NCBI GenBank assembly: GCA_900491605.1
Contig: UESW01001778.1
Coordinates: forward strand, 207,789 to 271,788
Reading direction: 5' to 3'
Length of the DNA: 64,000 bases
DNA from: Calamus simplicifolius
Taxonomy: Eukaryota; Streptophyta; Magnoliopsida; Arecales; Arecaceae
Shown here: piece by piece, positions 1 to 12,800 of the stretch
Numbering within the stretch: the stretch's first letter is position 1
Layout of the letters: each line of letters begins with the position of its first letter
The notes under the pieces: model-generated
The model's database searches: none
What the model was told of the DNA's origin: nothing
What the model saw: only the letters and a program-made list of their open reading frames with translations
Made by a program: the position numbers and the translations under genes

Positions 1-2832
1 TATTATTTAGCTATCATTTCTTTACTAACAGTTGACAAAATAAATTTTAATAAACAGCATAAATATTACATATTATTTAGCTACCATTTTTGTTACTATA
101 ACAGTTGTACTATAACAAAATAACGGTTGCATAATGGCCATCACAAAATAAAGTATAAACTACGTCTACTTCCTTCAAGCGTAATTATAATGACATTCTT
201 GACTCAAAAATTATAGACACCTCTTCTATATTGAAGGTAAAATTTATGTCCATCTAAATTTTACACGTTACATTCGTCTTTCTTAAGATATATCATAATT
301 ACGTGTGTATCCCCACTTAATTCAAAAAAATATATTAAATTTTATATAATAGCATAGTAGCACATGCATGCTAAACTTAGTTTCATTAAATTAGAATTAA
401 AAGAAAATTCAAATGTAATTATCCCATGCCTTAGAAAAGATGGATGTAAAAGAATGATTTTGAATTTAAATTTAGAATTATCCTTGTGTAACATCATTTA
501 TAACTTATTTGTTCTAAATTAATAGAAGATGCAATGTAATTATGGCATACCTTTGCCTGTTTGGCAGCAGATTTGGGTTGAATTTTTTATTTTTAAAAAT
601 AAAAAATTCAATCCAAACGTGTTTGGCTGAATCGTTTTCGAAAACACTTTTTCGAAATGATTCTAAAAACCTAAATGAATCTGAAAAACATCGGAGCAAC
701 ATTTTCTTCGAATTCATCTCAGACGTTTTCTAAATTTTATCATTCCTTCCTCAAAACACCCAAAACTCACGGATTCACCTTCTTCCTTCTTTCTTCTTCC
801 CACGACCTTTCTTCACGTGATTCATTATTGCCTTTCTTCGAAAAAATAGTTTTTAAAAATATCAAACCAAATATATTCTCGAATACTAAAAATCAAAAGA
901 ATACAACTCAGATTTTTGAATATAATTCATATTTTAAAAATAATTTTCTAGATCACAAACCAAACATAGCCTAGGTAACTTTTGGCTATAGCTTTATTCA
1001 AGGTTTTGATCAAGCTAAATTCTATGACTGACTTCTCCAACTAGCCATTGAAAAGGAAAACGACCAAATGACAGATGTAGGCACTTTCAAGAAAAGTTGG
1101 AATCCTTTGGCGCGAGGAGGATAAGAAGTGACAGGCTAATACTGATACCAGAGAAGCTCTTGTTTTCAGATGTTGATGTGAAATGGTCCCTGTGTTCTGC
1201 TGTCGAAATCAAGAAGACTTCATCCAGTCCACAACACATCCTTCCAATCTTTCTAGCGGCATCCTTTTCTCACTTCCACCAACGTGGTATCTTCTTATCA
1301 CTATTTAGTGGTCACTATTTCACAAGGATAAAGAATCCAAACCACATCTTGCAAGATAATTGTACGCAGAAAGCTATAAAGGGTGGTCCAAAGCCTAATT
1401 AAGCTTGCTCCAAGTCATATCATGATTCATCGAGCCTCTTTCTTTCTGATGCCTTAGGCCGCAATCCATGTGCACTGAGCCAACCCTTGGTTTTACGGCA
1501 ACCAAAATATTTTAACTTTTTTCTTTCTCAAGTCAATAACTTGATGTGATTTGATGGTAAAAAAGTTGCAATCAAATTTGCTCCTCCATCTAGAAAAAAA
1601 AATACTATGATAAAAATAGCCTGTGCAAAGCAAGAAAATGAGCCATAATAAGGCAGCTTAAAAATTTTAAAAATTAATTAATAATAAATAAATTTAAATT
1701 ATAGGCACATAATTTCTTCTTTTTCATCTAATGCAAAATTATTTTTGAAACATTACAATCTTTTCTCTTATAATGCAATATTCTTATCATCTGCCACAAG
1801 CTAACCAAAATTTATGCCAAAAACTAGCCAGAACCTATTTCGAGCCACATCTTAATGCTATAAAGATAGCTTTATATTATGGCGAAACTCTATCACTATC
1901 ACATGAGTAATCTTTTTCTTATCTTCACTAACTTGCACACTCAAATTGACAATCTAATACCATTTATAATGCTTCAAGCCCACTTGCTAATCCAATAATT
2001 AACATGTTAACACATCAAAATCATATGACTCATAAAGTCGAATGAAAGTTAATTAGCAGCAGGTGAACCTAAATTATAAATACATTACACTTTTATTTTC
2101 TATTAAATATAAAATTATTTTTGAAGTATTACAATACATACATACGTGTGTGTGTGTGTGTGTATATAATCCAATATTTTTAGGCCCATATTTCTTAAGT
2201 TTTGTTTAGGCTGGTCCAAGAAATACAATGGCAAGCCAAGACTGTAGCCCAAAATTGGAACCCAAATAGTCCATCTTACATGGACGTTCCTGATTTTTCA
2301 TCTACAATAAAACCAAAAGAATGTAGGACAATAAGAGTAACAAAAATCTTATTTTGATATGATGTGAAGAGTGATGTTGTTTGTTACGAATGAATCCAAG
2401 ATTGCATGCATTTATCTTGCACGTACAAGCCATGACATATCAGCTACATCAAGCTCAAAAGTTTAATCCAAAATATTTTTTATTTTTTACAACAACAAAA
2501 GTGACAAAAATCTTAATTTGATGAATACAAGAATGCATACATTTATCTCGAGCCATGGTGGATCAGTCTATATTGAGCTTAATAGTTGCTCAACCAAAAT
2601 ATATGTGCAACAATGGAAGTCACAATATATATATATATAGGGCTGTCATTTGTTACAGATGAATGCAAGAATCATTGAATTTATCTTGCTCAAGCCATGA
2701 CGGATTAGGCTTGTCGAGCTCAACAGTTGCTAAACTAAGTTGACTTATGTTCACTTTGGATGCTTTTTTTCAAGTTGAAGCTCATCCCATCTTAAGTTTA
2801 AGATGTACCCTATTCAACCACTATATCCATAT
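1..2832. other. AT-rich noncoding stretch with microsatellite
   Basis: No recognisable gene is present. Two short open frames (542-733 and 1097-1402, plus strand) are conserved in the second copy only because the whole segment was duplicated; neither resembles a known family. A block near 560-970 begins 'tgtttggcagcagattt' and ends with the inverse-looking 'aaaccaaacatagcc', which may be a small inverted-repeat element, but no clear target duplication was found. A (GT)n run lies at 2146-2163. Confidence 0.6.
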
Positions 2833-3196
2833 ATCGTAGCTAGAGGTGCAACTCGGGCTCATGAAACTTGGGTTTTCCTCAACCCTAACCCTAACACTAC
2901 TTGCAAAATGTCAACCCTAACCCTAAACCTAACCCTATTTGTAAAACCTCAACCCTAACCCTATTTTTGAAAATTGGGTTCGGGTTGAGTTTTGGGTTAG
3001 AATTCGGGTTGATGAGAAAAAAAAATGACAATCTGAAACAAACAAGTTTAACATTGCACAAATATAATTCCTAACAAAACTTTAAAACTCAAACATGGTT
3101 CTGAAAAAATTGTTAGAGTGATGCCTCATTTAGCCAAACCAGATTAAAATTCAAATGGAGTTTTTGATACTTATTCCTAGAAACTTGGATTTTCAT

Positions 3197-3259
3197 GGTG
3201 TGAATTAGTATAGTTGGTAAAGTCACTGGGATAATCTGAGCTCAAATCCTGCATACACC
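3197..3259 (+). repeat. tRNA-like sequence, probably a SINE or tRNA fossil
   Basis: It begins 'ggtgtgaattag' and ends 'gcatacacc', so the termini can pair (ggtgt/acacc). An A-box-like 'tagtatagttgg' and a B-box-like 'gctcaaatcct' sit at tRNA-like spacing. At 63 bases it is shorter than a functional tRNA and has no clear anticodon arm. It lies in the intron-like part of the hAT element, with a second copy at 42263-42325. Confidence 0.35.
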
Positions 3260-3756
3260 CAATAAACTACAAATATATCATGCTAAATACAATTAATCTT
3301 AGTTTTGCTAGCAGGAAAAGATACATTCATGGATGCTAAATCAATACATGAAATAAAAAATATCCTTTGTTTACATTAAAGACCTGCAAGGAGTGCAAAC
3401 TCTCAAACCTTTCCATCAAAGTCCCAGCCTATAAATTTGATCAATAAGGACTATTTCCTTTACATTTTGCCCTGTTTTATGAGTTTATCCTACACTGGTT
3501 GATCAATAAGTATTCATAATAACTCATCTTCTTCATATAAGGGAATAGAAGGTGGTCTTCCACTCTATTGAGAACCTGCTACATCTTGCAACAACCATGA
3601 CAAATAAGTTCAAAATAGATGCATTACACTCAAATCGACTCCAAAAAAAAGGGGGGTTTTGTAACAGAATATTAATAATGCATTCAATCCAGATAAAGAG
3701 CAAGGCATGGATGATTGTGGAGGAATAAATAAAGAAGAGAATTTTATTATTCAAAC

Positions 3757-4189
3757 CTGAATGAGAAATTTACAGGAGAAGACCCGTAGCTTGCCCTGCA
3801 TCTCGGTGACCGTATCCAGTAGTATGGAACCCCTGTCGACATCGTTGAGCAGATAAGAGGCATCATCGATGACTTGGATCCTCTCGAGCCGAAGAACGAC
3901 GTCGATGTACGATACCCCCTTGCCCTCACCTCGCGGTCGGAGGTCACGATCCCGAGCCGCTGCTCACGGTACCCGATAAGACCGCGAGTGAGCGATAATC
4001 GAGCTGGTCAAAGAAGTTCGGGTTCTGAACCCAAAGCTTGACGCCAAGGAAGATGTCGATGGAGGGGCTGGGCCGCCGGGAGGAGACGCGGATGCGGTCG
4101 AGGTGGAGGCAAGCAACGTGGAGCTCGGGATCGGAGGGCCAGAGGAAGTAGAGGGCGAAGGTGAGGAGGACAGCAGCGAGGGCTACCAT
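3757..4189 (-). pseudogene. LEA_2 / NHL-type membrane protein exon fragment (copy 1)
   Basis: The minus strand encodes the start of a LEA_2-domain (hydroxyproline-rich, NDR1/HIN1-like) protein. It has a hydrophobic anchor (VALAAVLLTFALYFLWP) and then the family's stretches SPSIDIFLGVKLWVQNPNFF, DYRSLAV, IGYR..RLGIVTSD, VSYIDVVLRLERIQVIDD and DRGSILLDTVTEMQGKLRV. The reading frame changes twice (near 3985 and 3925), so it cannot make the full domain. The homology stops at 3757 after codon CAG, followed by a GT donor and intron-like DNA. The next exon, usually an SCEV..N..NQTI segment, is not visible. Retention of the splice donor and intron points to capture at the DNA level rather than a retrocopy. 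Known family proteins are plasma-membrane anchored; no function is expected here. Confidence 0.8.
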
Positions 4190-4448
4190 TCTCCTCTTCC
4201 TCTCCCTCAGTAGTCCTTGCCTTCAACGAAGCCACTGAGCCCAGCCATCGACGCCTCGCTTCGGATTCAGGTTATCTCGAGTTCGGGTTGTAATCAACCG
4301 AACCCGGGTCAATTGCAAATCAGTCCGGATTAAACCCGGATCTTTCGGGTTTGGGTTGGGCAAACATGAATTCAAGCATTATCCCAAATCGGGTTCGGCG
4401 AGCCGGGTTCGGGTTGAACCCGGCCCAAGTTGCACCCCTAATCGTAGC

Positions 4449-5499
4449 CAAGTTCCTAGAAAATCTTAGAATCCAACAAAAAAATTAAAAATAAAATAAA
4501 ATAAAAACCAATCATGAAGCCACATCATGCTTTTAATTTTCATGCATATTAATCTAAAAAAAAGAAAAAATATCATAGGATTTCTCACTGCTAAGCTATC
4601 AAAAATATCCAAATGTTCTTCAGCTGCTCACTCCAATCCCACTAAAAATTTAATTTGGAGCTCCTTATCCCAGTTGTGATGGACTCCCTCAAAGAAATTT
4701 CCGTGCAAACATGGGCTTCCATTGGACATCCATTTTGAACATGTTCTCATCCTAGAAAAACATATGATGGATTAAAAAATCCCACAAATGAAATAGGTGA
4801 ATGATCATCGCAACCTTAGATCATTGACTTTTCCTTCTCGCTTGATATACAGAATCAAATTCCAAAGTTATATACTTTCCCTCTCTAAATTGTAGAGAAG
4901 TTCATCCGCTTTCATTTATCAAATGTGTTGTAGGGTCTTTAGTTTTCTCATCCATTATCATAGTAAGATTTTTTTTCCACTTTTGTTAGATATAGTTCAT
5001 TTCAATTTTGTTATTGTTTCATGATATTTAATTTTAGAATAATTTTCAATTAATTTTATGATTTTTGGTTAAAAAGTTCAACCATTAAGACTTTGTATTT
5101 GAGCTTGTTAATTAAAACATTTAGTTTCACGTTGGAAGATACAAAATCAGATAAGTTGAATTTAAATGATGCACAATGCATCATGAGCTTGGTCGATGCA
5201 CTTAAGGATTATTTGCAAATAGTGCATCTTATTCCACCTATTTAGGATACCGTGATTTAATTGCATCTTATTTTAAGTTCGAGTGCACTTAGATTGAAAG
5301 TGAGATATAAATATAAGTTAACTTGCAGTCAAATTGACCATAAGCTAACCTACGAGAGTTAGCTCATAGTTTTGAAGTATTAAACATGCTAATTTAATAT
5401 TATAAAATAATAATAGTATATTATACCATATGATATTATATTTAATTATTTTTATAATATAATATGATATAATTTATATGCATGTTAAGATAGATATGT
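4449..5499. other. Noncoding AT-rich flank of the hAT element
   Basis: No coding frame, RNA gene or clear element end was recognised. The stretch is AT-rich, increasingly so towards the RTE LINE tail that follows. Confidence 0.5.
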
Positions 5500-5850
5500 G
5501 GTAAAACATTAAAAGATGAAAATTAGAAATAAATATATACAAGAAATGATAGAAGTAGCTCCAATTGAAGATAAAATAAGAAAAAACTGATTACGATGAT
5601 TTAGACATATATAACGAAGACTTTTATATGCTTCATTGAGAAAGAGTGATCTTTTAACCGTTCATGATAATGATAGAGGTAGAGATAGACTTAAACTAAT
5701 ATGAACAAAAATAATTAAAAAGATATAACTATTTGTAATTTAAGTGTCGGACTTAGTCTTGAATAAAGTAAAGTGAAGGAAGCAGATTCATGTAGCTGAC
5801 CCTATGTAGTTGGAAAAAGGCTTAGATAAGTTGAGTTGAGTTGAGTTTAA
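5500..5850 (+). mobile_element. RTE-type LINE 3' end (copy 1)
   Basis: The plus strand encodes the degraded C-terminal end of a plant RTE-type reverse transcriptase protein: EVAPIEDKIRKN, LRWF, RR.LYA.LRKSD, DRGRDRLKLI, and finally KQIHVADPM followed by a stop. It ends in the tandem 'ttgag' tail (5831-5845) characteristic of RTE elements, which carry a simple repeat instead of poly(A). Several arginine and tryptophan codons have become stops, so it is dead. It was present before the segmental duplication; the twin copy is at 44580-44918. The 5' part of the element is missing. Confidence 0.75.
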
Positions 5851-6622
5851 TATGATATAATTCATATAATATGGTAAATATTGTATGAAATATTATTATA
5901 ACTATAATATAACTTTGTAGTGTAACATAATATATTATAAAAATATTATAATGCTATACAACATTATAAAATGATTTGCTAATATAATAATATTATATTA
6001 TAATAATTTTAATATAATAATAATAATATATAAATTTTAATAATATATAAAATGTAATTATTATATAATAATACAAATACTACATTATAATTATATTACA
6101 ATAATGCTATATTATTATTATATAGTATAATGTCATAGTATGATATATCGATGGAATAATATTATATCATATTACGTTATAATTTCATAATATTGTTATA
6201 ATTATATTAAAATAGCAATATTATACTCTCTAATGATATATTATAATCTAATATTAATTATTGATGCTAATTTTTGGCTTACCAAATCAATGGATAAAAT
6301 TTATTTTGTGATAAAATTTTGAACTCAGCCTTTGCTCCAAAAAATTCCTTGACGATGAAGAAATCAGCATGCAATCACATTCAAAACTTGTTAGAAGTTT
6401 CGAGGTCTCTCCCTCGGAGGTTCCTTTGTCAATCAAGTTAGTCTTTTTGAATTTGAAGGAAGAGAAAAGAAAGTAGATGAGAGAATAAGAAGAGTCTTGC
6501 AGTCATCGGCCTTTTTGAGGCTCTTGGTGATGTATATATAGATATTGAAGGTGAATTAATTATGTTGACTTTGTTGAACCTTAAGATTTAATAATCCATG
6601 TTTTGATGATAATAAGATATTG
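5851..6622. other. Extremely AT-rich low-complexity DNA
   Basis: Positions 5851-6250 are almost entirely short 'taata'-type permutations. This is also where the two segmental copies differ most by small indels. The rest, to 6622, is noncoding. The start of the dispersed repeat at 6623 may be preceded by an LTR-like 'tgttgaacc' at 6571, but a matching end and target duplication could not be fixed. Confidence 0.5.
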
Positions 6623-7083
6623 AATAAGTTACCAATAGCATTCTTGAGTTATGATGACTTAGATAAGTGTGCTTTCATTCAGAACACACTTGATCTTATG
6701 AGAGCTCAAGCCTCACCCTAGCACGTGTCAAAAGTGATACAACAAATTTTTGAAGATTTATTCATTGTGTCAAATTTGAAGGAATGAAGATTAATTGATT
6801 TTTTTTCTTAGGACCATATATAAAATTGGGTAGGATCTTGAGTTCATAAGGTTCAATAATCATAAAACAAGGGCTAGACTAGGTTTTGGATTATAATTAA
6901 TATGAAATTAACTTAAAAATCCAAAACCAGGCATGTGCAGCCCATCACATCTTAAAATGGTCGATCAGGGTTATAAAAACCCTAGAAAACTTTCATCCAC
7001 CTATTCTCTATCTAGGCTAGATGGTCAATCTGATAGGTTTTGACAGCTCCATGGTCATATCTTCATATAAGCATTAGAGCTAC
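6623..7083 (+). repeat. Dispersed repeat of about 460 bp, copy 1 of 3
   Basis: This block recurs at 17722-18186 and 45684-46144. All copies share 'accaatagcattcttgag', 'gcctcaccctagcacgtgtc', 'tcttaggaccatata' and 'aaaccctagaaaactttc'. It carries no coding sequence. The layout suggests part of an LTR or other non-autonomous element, but ends and target duplications were not identifiable. The 17.7 kb copy is broken at 18186 by a different element. Confidence 0.8.
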
Positions 7084-9841
7084 ATTGAAACCTCAATGGT
7101 TATATTTTATATTCTTTATTAATTGGGGGAGGGGGCAAGGTTGATGGCTAGTGCTAACATATATTTTTAGGTTTAAAACTAGTTGGGTTCTAACACATTT
7201 TATAAAACCAATCGTAAGAGCTGTTAATCAGCCCAACCTAAAAATAAAGGCCTACATAAAGGCATGGTGCAGTTAAAGTTGTTGCTCAATTGACATCTAT
7301 TTGAAAGCGATGGATTTCGTAATCCATACGTATGTCTTCACACCTTTCTTTTCTCCCCCATTTACAATCTCCATCATCTTTGCTTTTATATTTTCCCCTT
7401 ATATCATTCCTTTCAAAATATTATTTTTGGTGCTCTAATTAATCTGTCCATATTTTTCCTATGTTGCTCACCTAAATCTCTATTACTAGCAACAACCTCT
7501 GATTGATCTCTCCATTATCGAATGAAATATTATATCAAATTTTTTTGCTAAAATTTATTATTTTTATTAAAATTATTATCTAAAAATAAGTTTTAAATTT
7601 TTTTAAAAAATGTATCGAGAGTAAAAGGTAGGTAAATGTCTGATCGGTGGTGATCGAAGGGGGGAAAGAAAAAGAAAAATCATAATAATGCAAATATATT
7701 TTAAAGAATAGAAAAAAATATTTTATCTAATTGGAAAACTAATTTAGCCATTTGTTGAATGGGTAAATCTTTCTCCAATTTGACTGATAAATGATAACTG
7801 AGGAATATAATTTACCTACTAAATTGAACAATGAAAATGTTTTTAACTTTTTTATGAAATTTTTTTCACCAAAAAATGAAGCCTAATAGGAGATAATTTT
7901 GTTGCACCTCACAAGATTGTTTTTGTACTATAGATACCAATGGAAGGACTATGCCATGAATCATCAATGTAATGTAGAAATTATATTATCCCTTCTACTT
8001 ATCTCAAGATAATTATATTGTAAGATTTTCCATGAGAAAATGGTCATGAATATTGTTATATGGTTTAAATGTTTTCAATTCTAGAAATGGCAATTTATGT
8101 TTCTATCGTGTTGAAGTTAAAGAAAACAACACTATATGGATCAATACAAGCACAACATGATTAATTAATCATATCAAAATCTAAACATAAATACGACATG
8201 TATAACCTATTGAATAAATAAATCATATTGGATTGATACAACATAATTCGCTCAACACTAATAGACATACCTTACTCAATATGATTAGACAAGACTCAAC
8301 CCACTTAACATGACCCAATTAATATTTCATCAACTAAATGAGTCCTAAAAAGGTCATTTTTAGGTTAATAGATCAATCTGCAAGAGACATAATTATTTCA
8401 TGTCATAATTATGTTGGCACATTTACCGTATAAACCCACTTAAGATCAATCTAAACTAGCTTAAAATTACAAGTCGGGTTTACATGTGTTTAATTTTATC
8501 CTCCCTAATCAATTCTCACATCTTTGAAATATAAGTCATTATTGCTGATCACTTCAATCCATCTTGTGAAATATCTTATGGAAAATCATTGCCTTTTCGA
8601 TCATATATATATTATGAAAGAATATAATTTATCTAAAAAGAGAATTTAATATGAAAATGATTTAATTTGATGCAACCAATGAATCACGACAAACCAACAA
8701 TCTCACCGAATAAGAATATAACTGGGCAAACAATGAATTTTAAAGACCATAAGGCAGAAGTTCCTATCATGCACAATTGGACTTCTTTGATGGGGAACTC
8801 ATGAAAAGGAGTCTATAAATACTAAATTCAGATCTCCTTCACTCACAACAATAAGACTCACTGCTCACGAGAGGATTCAGTTTCTAGAGGACAAATTAAT
8901 GCAAAGAGGCATACTTAGATCCCTAATCTTGTGTCCATGCAATTCCATAAACAATTATGGCACCCTTATCACTGGACCCTTTCCTTTGAAAAACTCCTCT
9001 TCCCACATTTCAGGCTAAAGCTCTAGCTATCAATCTTTCCCAAATCCAACAAGGGGCCAGCACATAAAGTCTTCTGTATGTTTGAGATCATGATAGAGTC
9101 CTCTGTCCATCCTGTCTGGATCCACATGCACTGCATGTGCCATGTTCTAAAAGATCGTGATAAAAGAGTACTCTGACCATCCTGACTGGCTCCACATGCA
9201 CTGGATGTGTCAAGCTATGACTACCTTGAGGCATCCCCCAAACACCAAACTAGAAAGTAGAGTCAAATGGAACTGCAGTGGGCACCTAGTTCCCATCATA
9301 TACCTTGCCAGTGTACCAACATAATAAAACTGATGAATAACTGGGTTTTAGACAATTGGCCAAAAGGAAGAGATCAACATGAAGTACAAACCAAAGAAAG
9401 AGGCAGAGTGCATGCCAACCATCCATCGGCTCATCCTTCTTATCTCACTCCAAAAAACAAAACTAATATCACCACCCCTAAGACCGCCACTATCATCACG
9501 ACCATTGCTGTCTTCCTGTATGTTTCCACAACATATAATGAAATCTATCAACATCATCATCCATTGCTGCCTTACTTTTGATTTCCAATAACATAATTTA
9601 AGCTATCAAAGGAAATCATCCATTGCAATTCCCTAACACCTGTCCTACCATCCACCTCAAAAAGAAAGAGCCTGCCCCCTCCCCACCACAATGTGCAGGT
9701 AGTGCAACAGAGTCCCCCACAAAAACAAAACAAGAGCTATCGAGGAAGTGCTGGCAGGATCTGAATGGAGGGATAATGTATACACAAATGGGGCCTACAT
9801 GCAGGAGTCGTTGATGGGCACGTGCAGATGAGGAGCTCAGC
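7084..9841. other. Noncoding region downstream of the 9.8-15.3 kb gene
   Basis: No protein family is recognised on either strand. The part nearest 9841 lies directly 3' of a minus-strand stop codon and should include that gene's 3' UTR. Around 9115-9210 a 'ctccacatgcactg.atgtg' segment occurs twice about 75 bases apart. Near 8613 this copy lacks about 120 bases found in the second segmental copy, and near 9737 it lacks about 152. Confidence 0.5.
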
Positions 9842-12800
9842 CTACGAAGGGGCATTGGGCTCCAGCTTGACTTCGGGGATTTCATTTTGGTGGTGAGACT
9901 GGTAGATCATGGTGGCAAGGAAGATGGGCATCACGCATAGGGCCTTGGACTGGAGGAACTGCATGGCTGCCCCAACAAATTCTTCCATGAGCTTTACTAC
10001 TTGCTGTTCCATGTCATTGTTTGACTTCTTCCACACCAGCTTCTTGCCTTCACCCTCACTGGACTCCCCCTAGAGGTAGAGAAATGATGGAGAGCATAAG
10101 AAACAGAACATACACTGCAATATCTGGTTGGCAAGAATCCCATGCATGCTGACTATTAAAGTACACATGCAAGCTCATAAACACATGCAAAAATTATCAG
10201 ACGAGGTCACATGGTCAAAGAAAACAAAGGAAAGAGTCGAACATAAAAGAACTTCGATAGGATGCATGGCGTGCTTCTTTAATTCGTGTCAGAAGAAAGG
10301 ATTAACAGGCAAGGTTACAGATCCATTTGCATGCAGAAAGAGAAAATTGTGGACAACAAACACAAAAATAGTCATGTTCAGATGACAGTGGGTCAGAATG
10401 TATTTCTAGTTCTCATATGTCACGCCCACAGGAAGACATAAATATCCACATTGGCTGCTAATAAAATTATGTGCCACCAGATTCATACATAAGATATAAG
10501 CCATACACTAAGAATGAGGTCCAACAGACTACTCGTTGCACAGGTTCCGAGATACCCTTTGCATATGCCATCATATATAAGGGTGAGCAACCTATATTGA
10601 AACCTTTTAAATGATCGAATACTCCAACTTCAACTTGATAATAATACACATACCCTATCCATCATACCATTGTTCAACAACATTACCCCTTCCATAAATC
10701 ATGTAATCATAACCAGAAAACATTAATCTTGAAAATGGAATCCTTGATTTCAAGCAGATGATTCAAATGATATGTTACAGGTTCAATTGATTGCTTATCC
10801 ATGCATAAATTCAAAAGAAAGATGAATCATGTTATTAACTTATGTAGAAGATGAGATTCATTACTGCAAACAGATATCACACAGTAACTTACATACATGT
10901 CAGGCGCATCTCAAATGATAAGCAGAAAGACAAGCCACACACTAGGAAAGCATATTGTGTAGTTATGCTTCAACAATTACCTCAACTGATGCGAGGGGGT
11001 TATCAGTCACTGTCTGTGCCATAGCACCAGCAACCCCAAGTCTGTTCACACTTGGAACCTGTCAATTAGTAAATAAAAAATTTCTGAACTAAAGATCAAA
11101 AAATTGAAACAAGTAAATCTACTTAACAAGTCAATAATTTGGAAACTTACTTGCTTTTTAGAAGGAAACTCTAGTCGTTATAGATAAGAATCCTAAGATA
11201 AGCTTCAGATATGAATGATATGCAACTCTGGCACATCAACTTCCAAAATAATGATAATTAGATGACACCCAAGTCAATGAATAGAGATAAAACTGACCTT
11301 AAATAGGATGAGAATCAGAAAGATTTATTCTGCAGAGCTATGCCATTTGACCTCATCATTTTTCAGAAGCTTGCCTTGATTATTGATGACGACCATTCTC
11401 AGGAGGAGTTAGCCTTTTTTCAGGTGAAAAATGCAAATTCTAGACTCTATACAGATCAACAATGGTTTTCTATGGACACTACTGAATACAATCCTACAAC
11501 TTCATCTGCAATGACAGTGGATTGCTGATGTAACTAGTGGAGTTAGTTAGACTTCTGCATTCAATTGGGCCCTTGCAAAAGAGTTATGTGATGTTAGTGA
11601 TCATCTAAATCATTAGGGTTCAAATCATTTTAATCAACAACTTAATATGGGTGGGGTCAGTTGCATAAAAGAAGGCTCTAGATGTAAACTTGTTTGGGAC
11701 AGCTCAGTAGAAACACGAGGAGAGTCGGTATGAAGCAGTTAGAAGTTGTTGAGATAGTTGGTGCAGGTTTGGTAGGAAAATCAATTCAGGCTGACAATAG
11801 TTTGCTGTTTGATGTTGAAGTCAAATAGCTAAACTTCCAATAAGCTGTAGTTTTACTTATAGGGCAAATGCAATGATCATCAAGGAGAAGGTTAACACAA
11901 AAGTTCGCATTATTGATGAAAACAGCCATGTTCATTCATGCACACTCTTGAATCTGCTTCAACTATCATATGTTTAGCAGGATGGGAATAAATAATCATT
12001 TTGTTAGCATGACACCTTTCGCCACATGCGATACCTTGGATCTCAGTCTTATACATTTTTTAATGTAATCACCATCTTAAAAAGTACAATCTGATGAGAA
12101 CAATTTGACTAGTTGTACCACGTATACTTAAAAAACTTTGTTCAGAGAAGCCAGAGGTTGCATCATTTCTCATGTCAGGCAACGTTAATCCAATGTTCAT
12201 CAACATTAGGACAACAATTTCTAGAATGTATGTTCAAACTTAATCAAATATGATTATGAAGAAAAGTTGAGCTAAAAATTTGGAATTTGAAACATAGCCT
12301 TGGTCATCAACGATATAGTTGAAGCATCAAGAACTTAAACATAATCGATAATATCATCAAGCATGACTCCTCTATCTGTCTGCATAAATAAACTGAATAT
12401 AAAAATATTGATAAGTTGTGCAATTCATTATTGACAGCATAGTTTCTTTGGTTTTCTAAATTACACCCTCAGATTAAGACTACTAGATCAAATGATCAAA
12501 GGATAAATGTTGCCGCACTATTTATTGATGAAACGAAATACTCTTTTGGTTCTTATAACATTACATAGGTAGCCCATGTTTTTCTCAGTAGTTATGTTAG
12601 ACAAAATAATTGCATTTCTTCCAATGTATATAATCAGATAATTGCCAAAAGATATCAAGATTTTTAGAATCCCTCTCTACCAAATTTGTAAAGCTAGAAT
12701 ACTAGGCCAAGAAACTTTTTTCATGTGTTACATGACCAAACATAGCACTTGTTTGGATCAAAGTACACGCACCAGTTTTTATCATAATGTTCAGCGAGAA

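Larger units (their letters stand above)
2833..4448. mobile_element. hAT-type transposon with captured LEA_2 gene piece, copy 1
   Basis: The element spans 2841-4440 (1600 bp) and is flanked by a perfect 8-bp direct repeat 'atcgtagc' at 2833-2840 and 4441-4448, the target-site length of hAT elements. Its ends are inverted repeats: left 'tagaggtgcaactcgggc', right, read inward, 'taggggtgcaacttgggc', 16 of 18 identical. Both subterminal zones are rich in 'gggttcgggtt' motifs and in 'aaccctaaccctaa' (left), as often seen in hAT families. No transposase is present, so it is non-autonomous. The interior on the minus strand is a gene-derived exon followed by intron-like DNA, which is the structure of a Pack-type (gene-capturing) element. 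Calling the superfamily hAT is inferred from the target duplication and ends. Confidence 0.88.
1..12138. repeat. Segmental duplication, copy 1 (left edge cut by window)
   Basis: This stretch is repeated in the same orientation at 39057-51462. Base 1 aligns with base 39057, and the alignment continues with only scattered substitutions and small indels to about 12138, just after a shared 'gtaccacgtatacttaaaaa'. The coordinate offset drifts from 39056 to about 39330, mainly because of two insertions of about 120 and 152 bases in the other copy. Both copies share the same hAT insertion with the same target duplication, the same RTE LINE tail and the same gene 3' exons, so these preceded the duplication. 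The true left end is unknown because the window starts inside the copy. It could be a real recent duplication or two haplotypes placed in one scaffold. Confidence 0.95.

Noticed and set aside
542..733. 63-codon open frame, also at 39599-39790, possibly in a small inverted-repeat element
   Set aside because: The inverted ends are weak and no target duplication was found, so neither a gene nor a transposon is claimed.
1097..1402. 101-codon open frame conserved at 40155-40460
   Set aside because: Conservation is explained by the recent segmental duplication; no family match and no splice or promoter context.
2881..2965. Interstitial telomere sequence
   Set aside because: The runs are short, interrupted and part of the hAT subterminal region, so a chromosome-end origin is unlikely.
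6571..7195. Complete solo LTR (tgttgaacc to ttctaaca)
   Set aside because: The terminal bases are suggestive, but no target duplication was found and the third copy begins later, so the LTR status is unproven.
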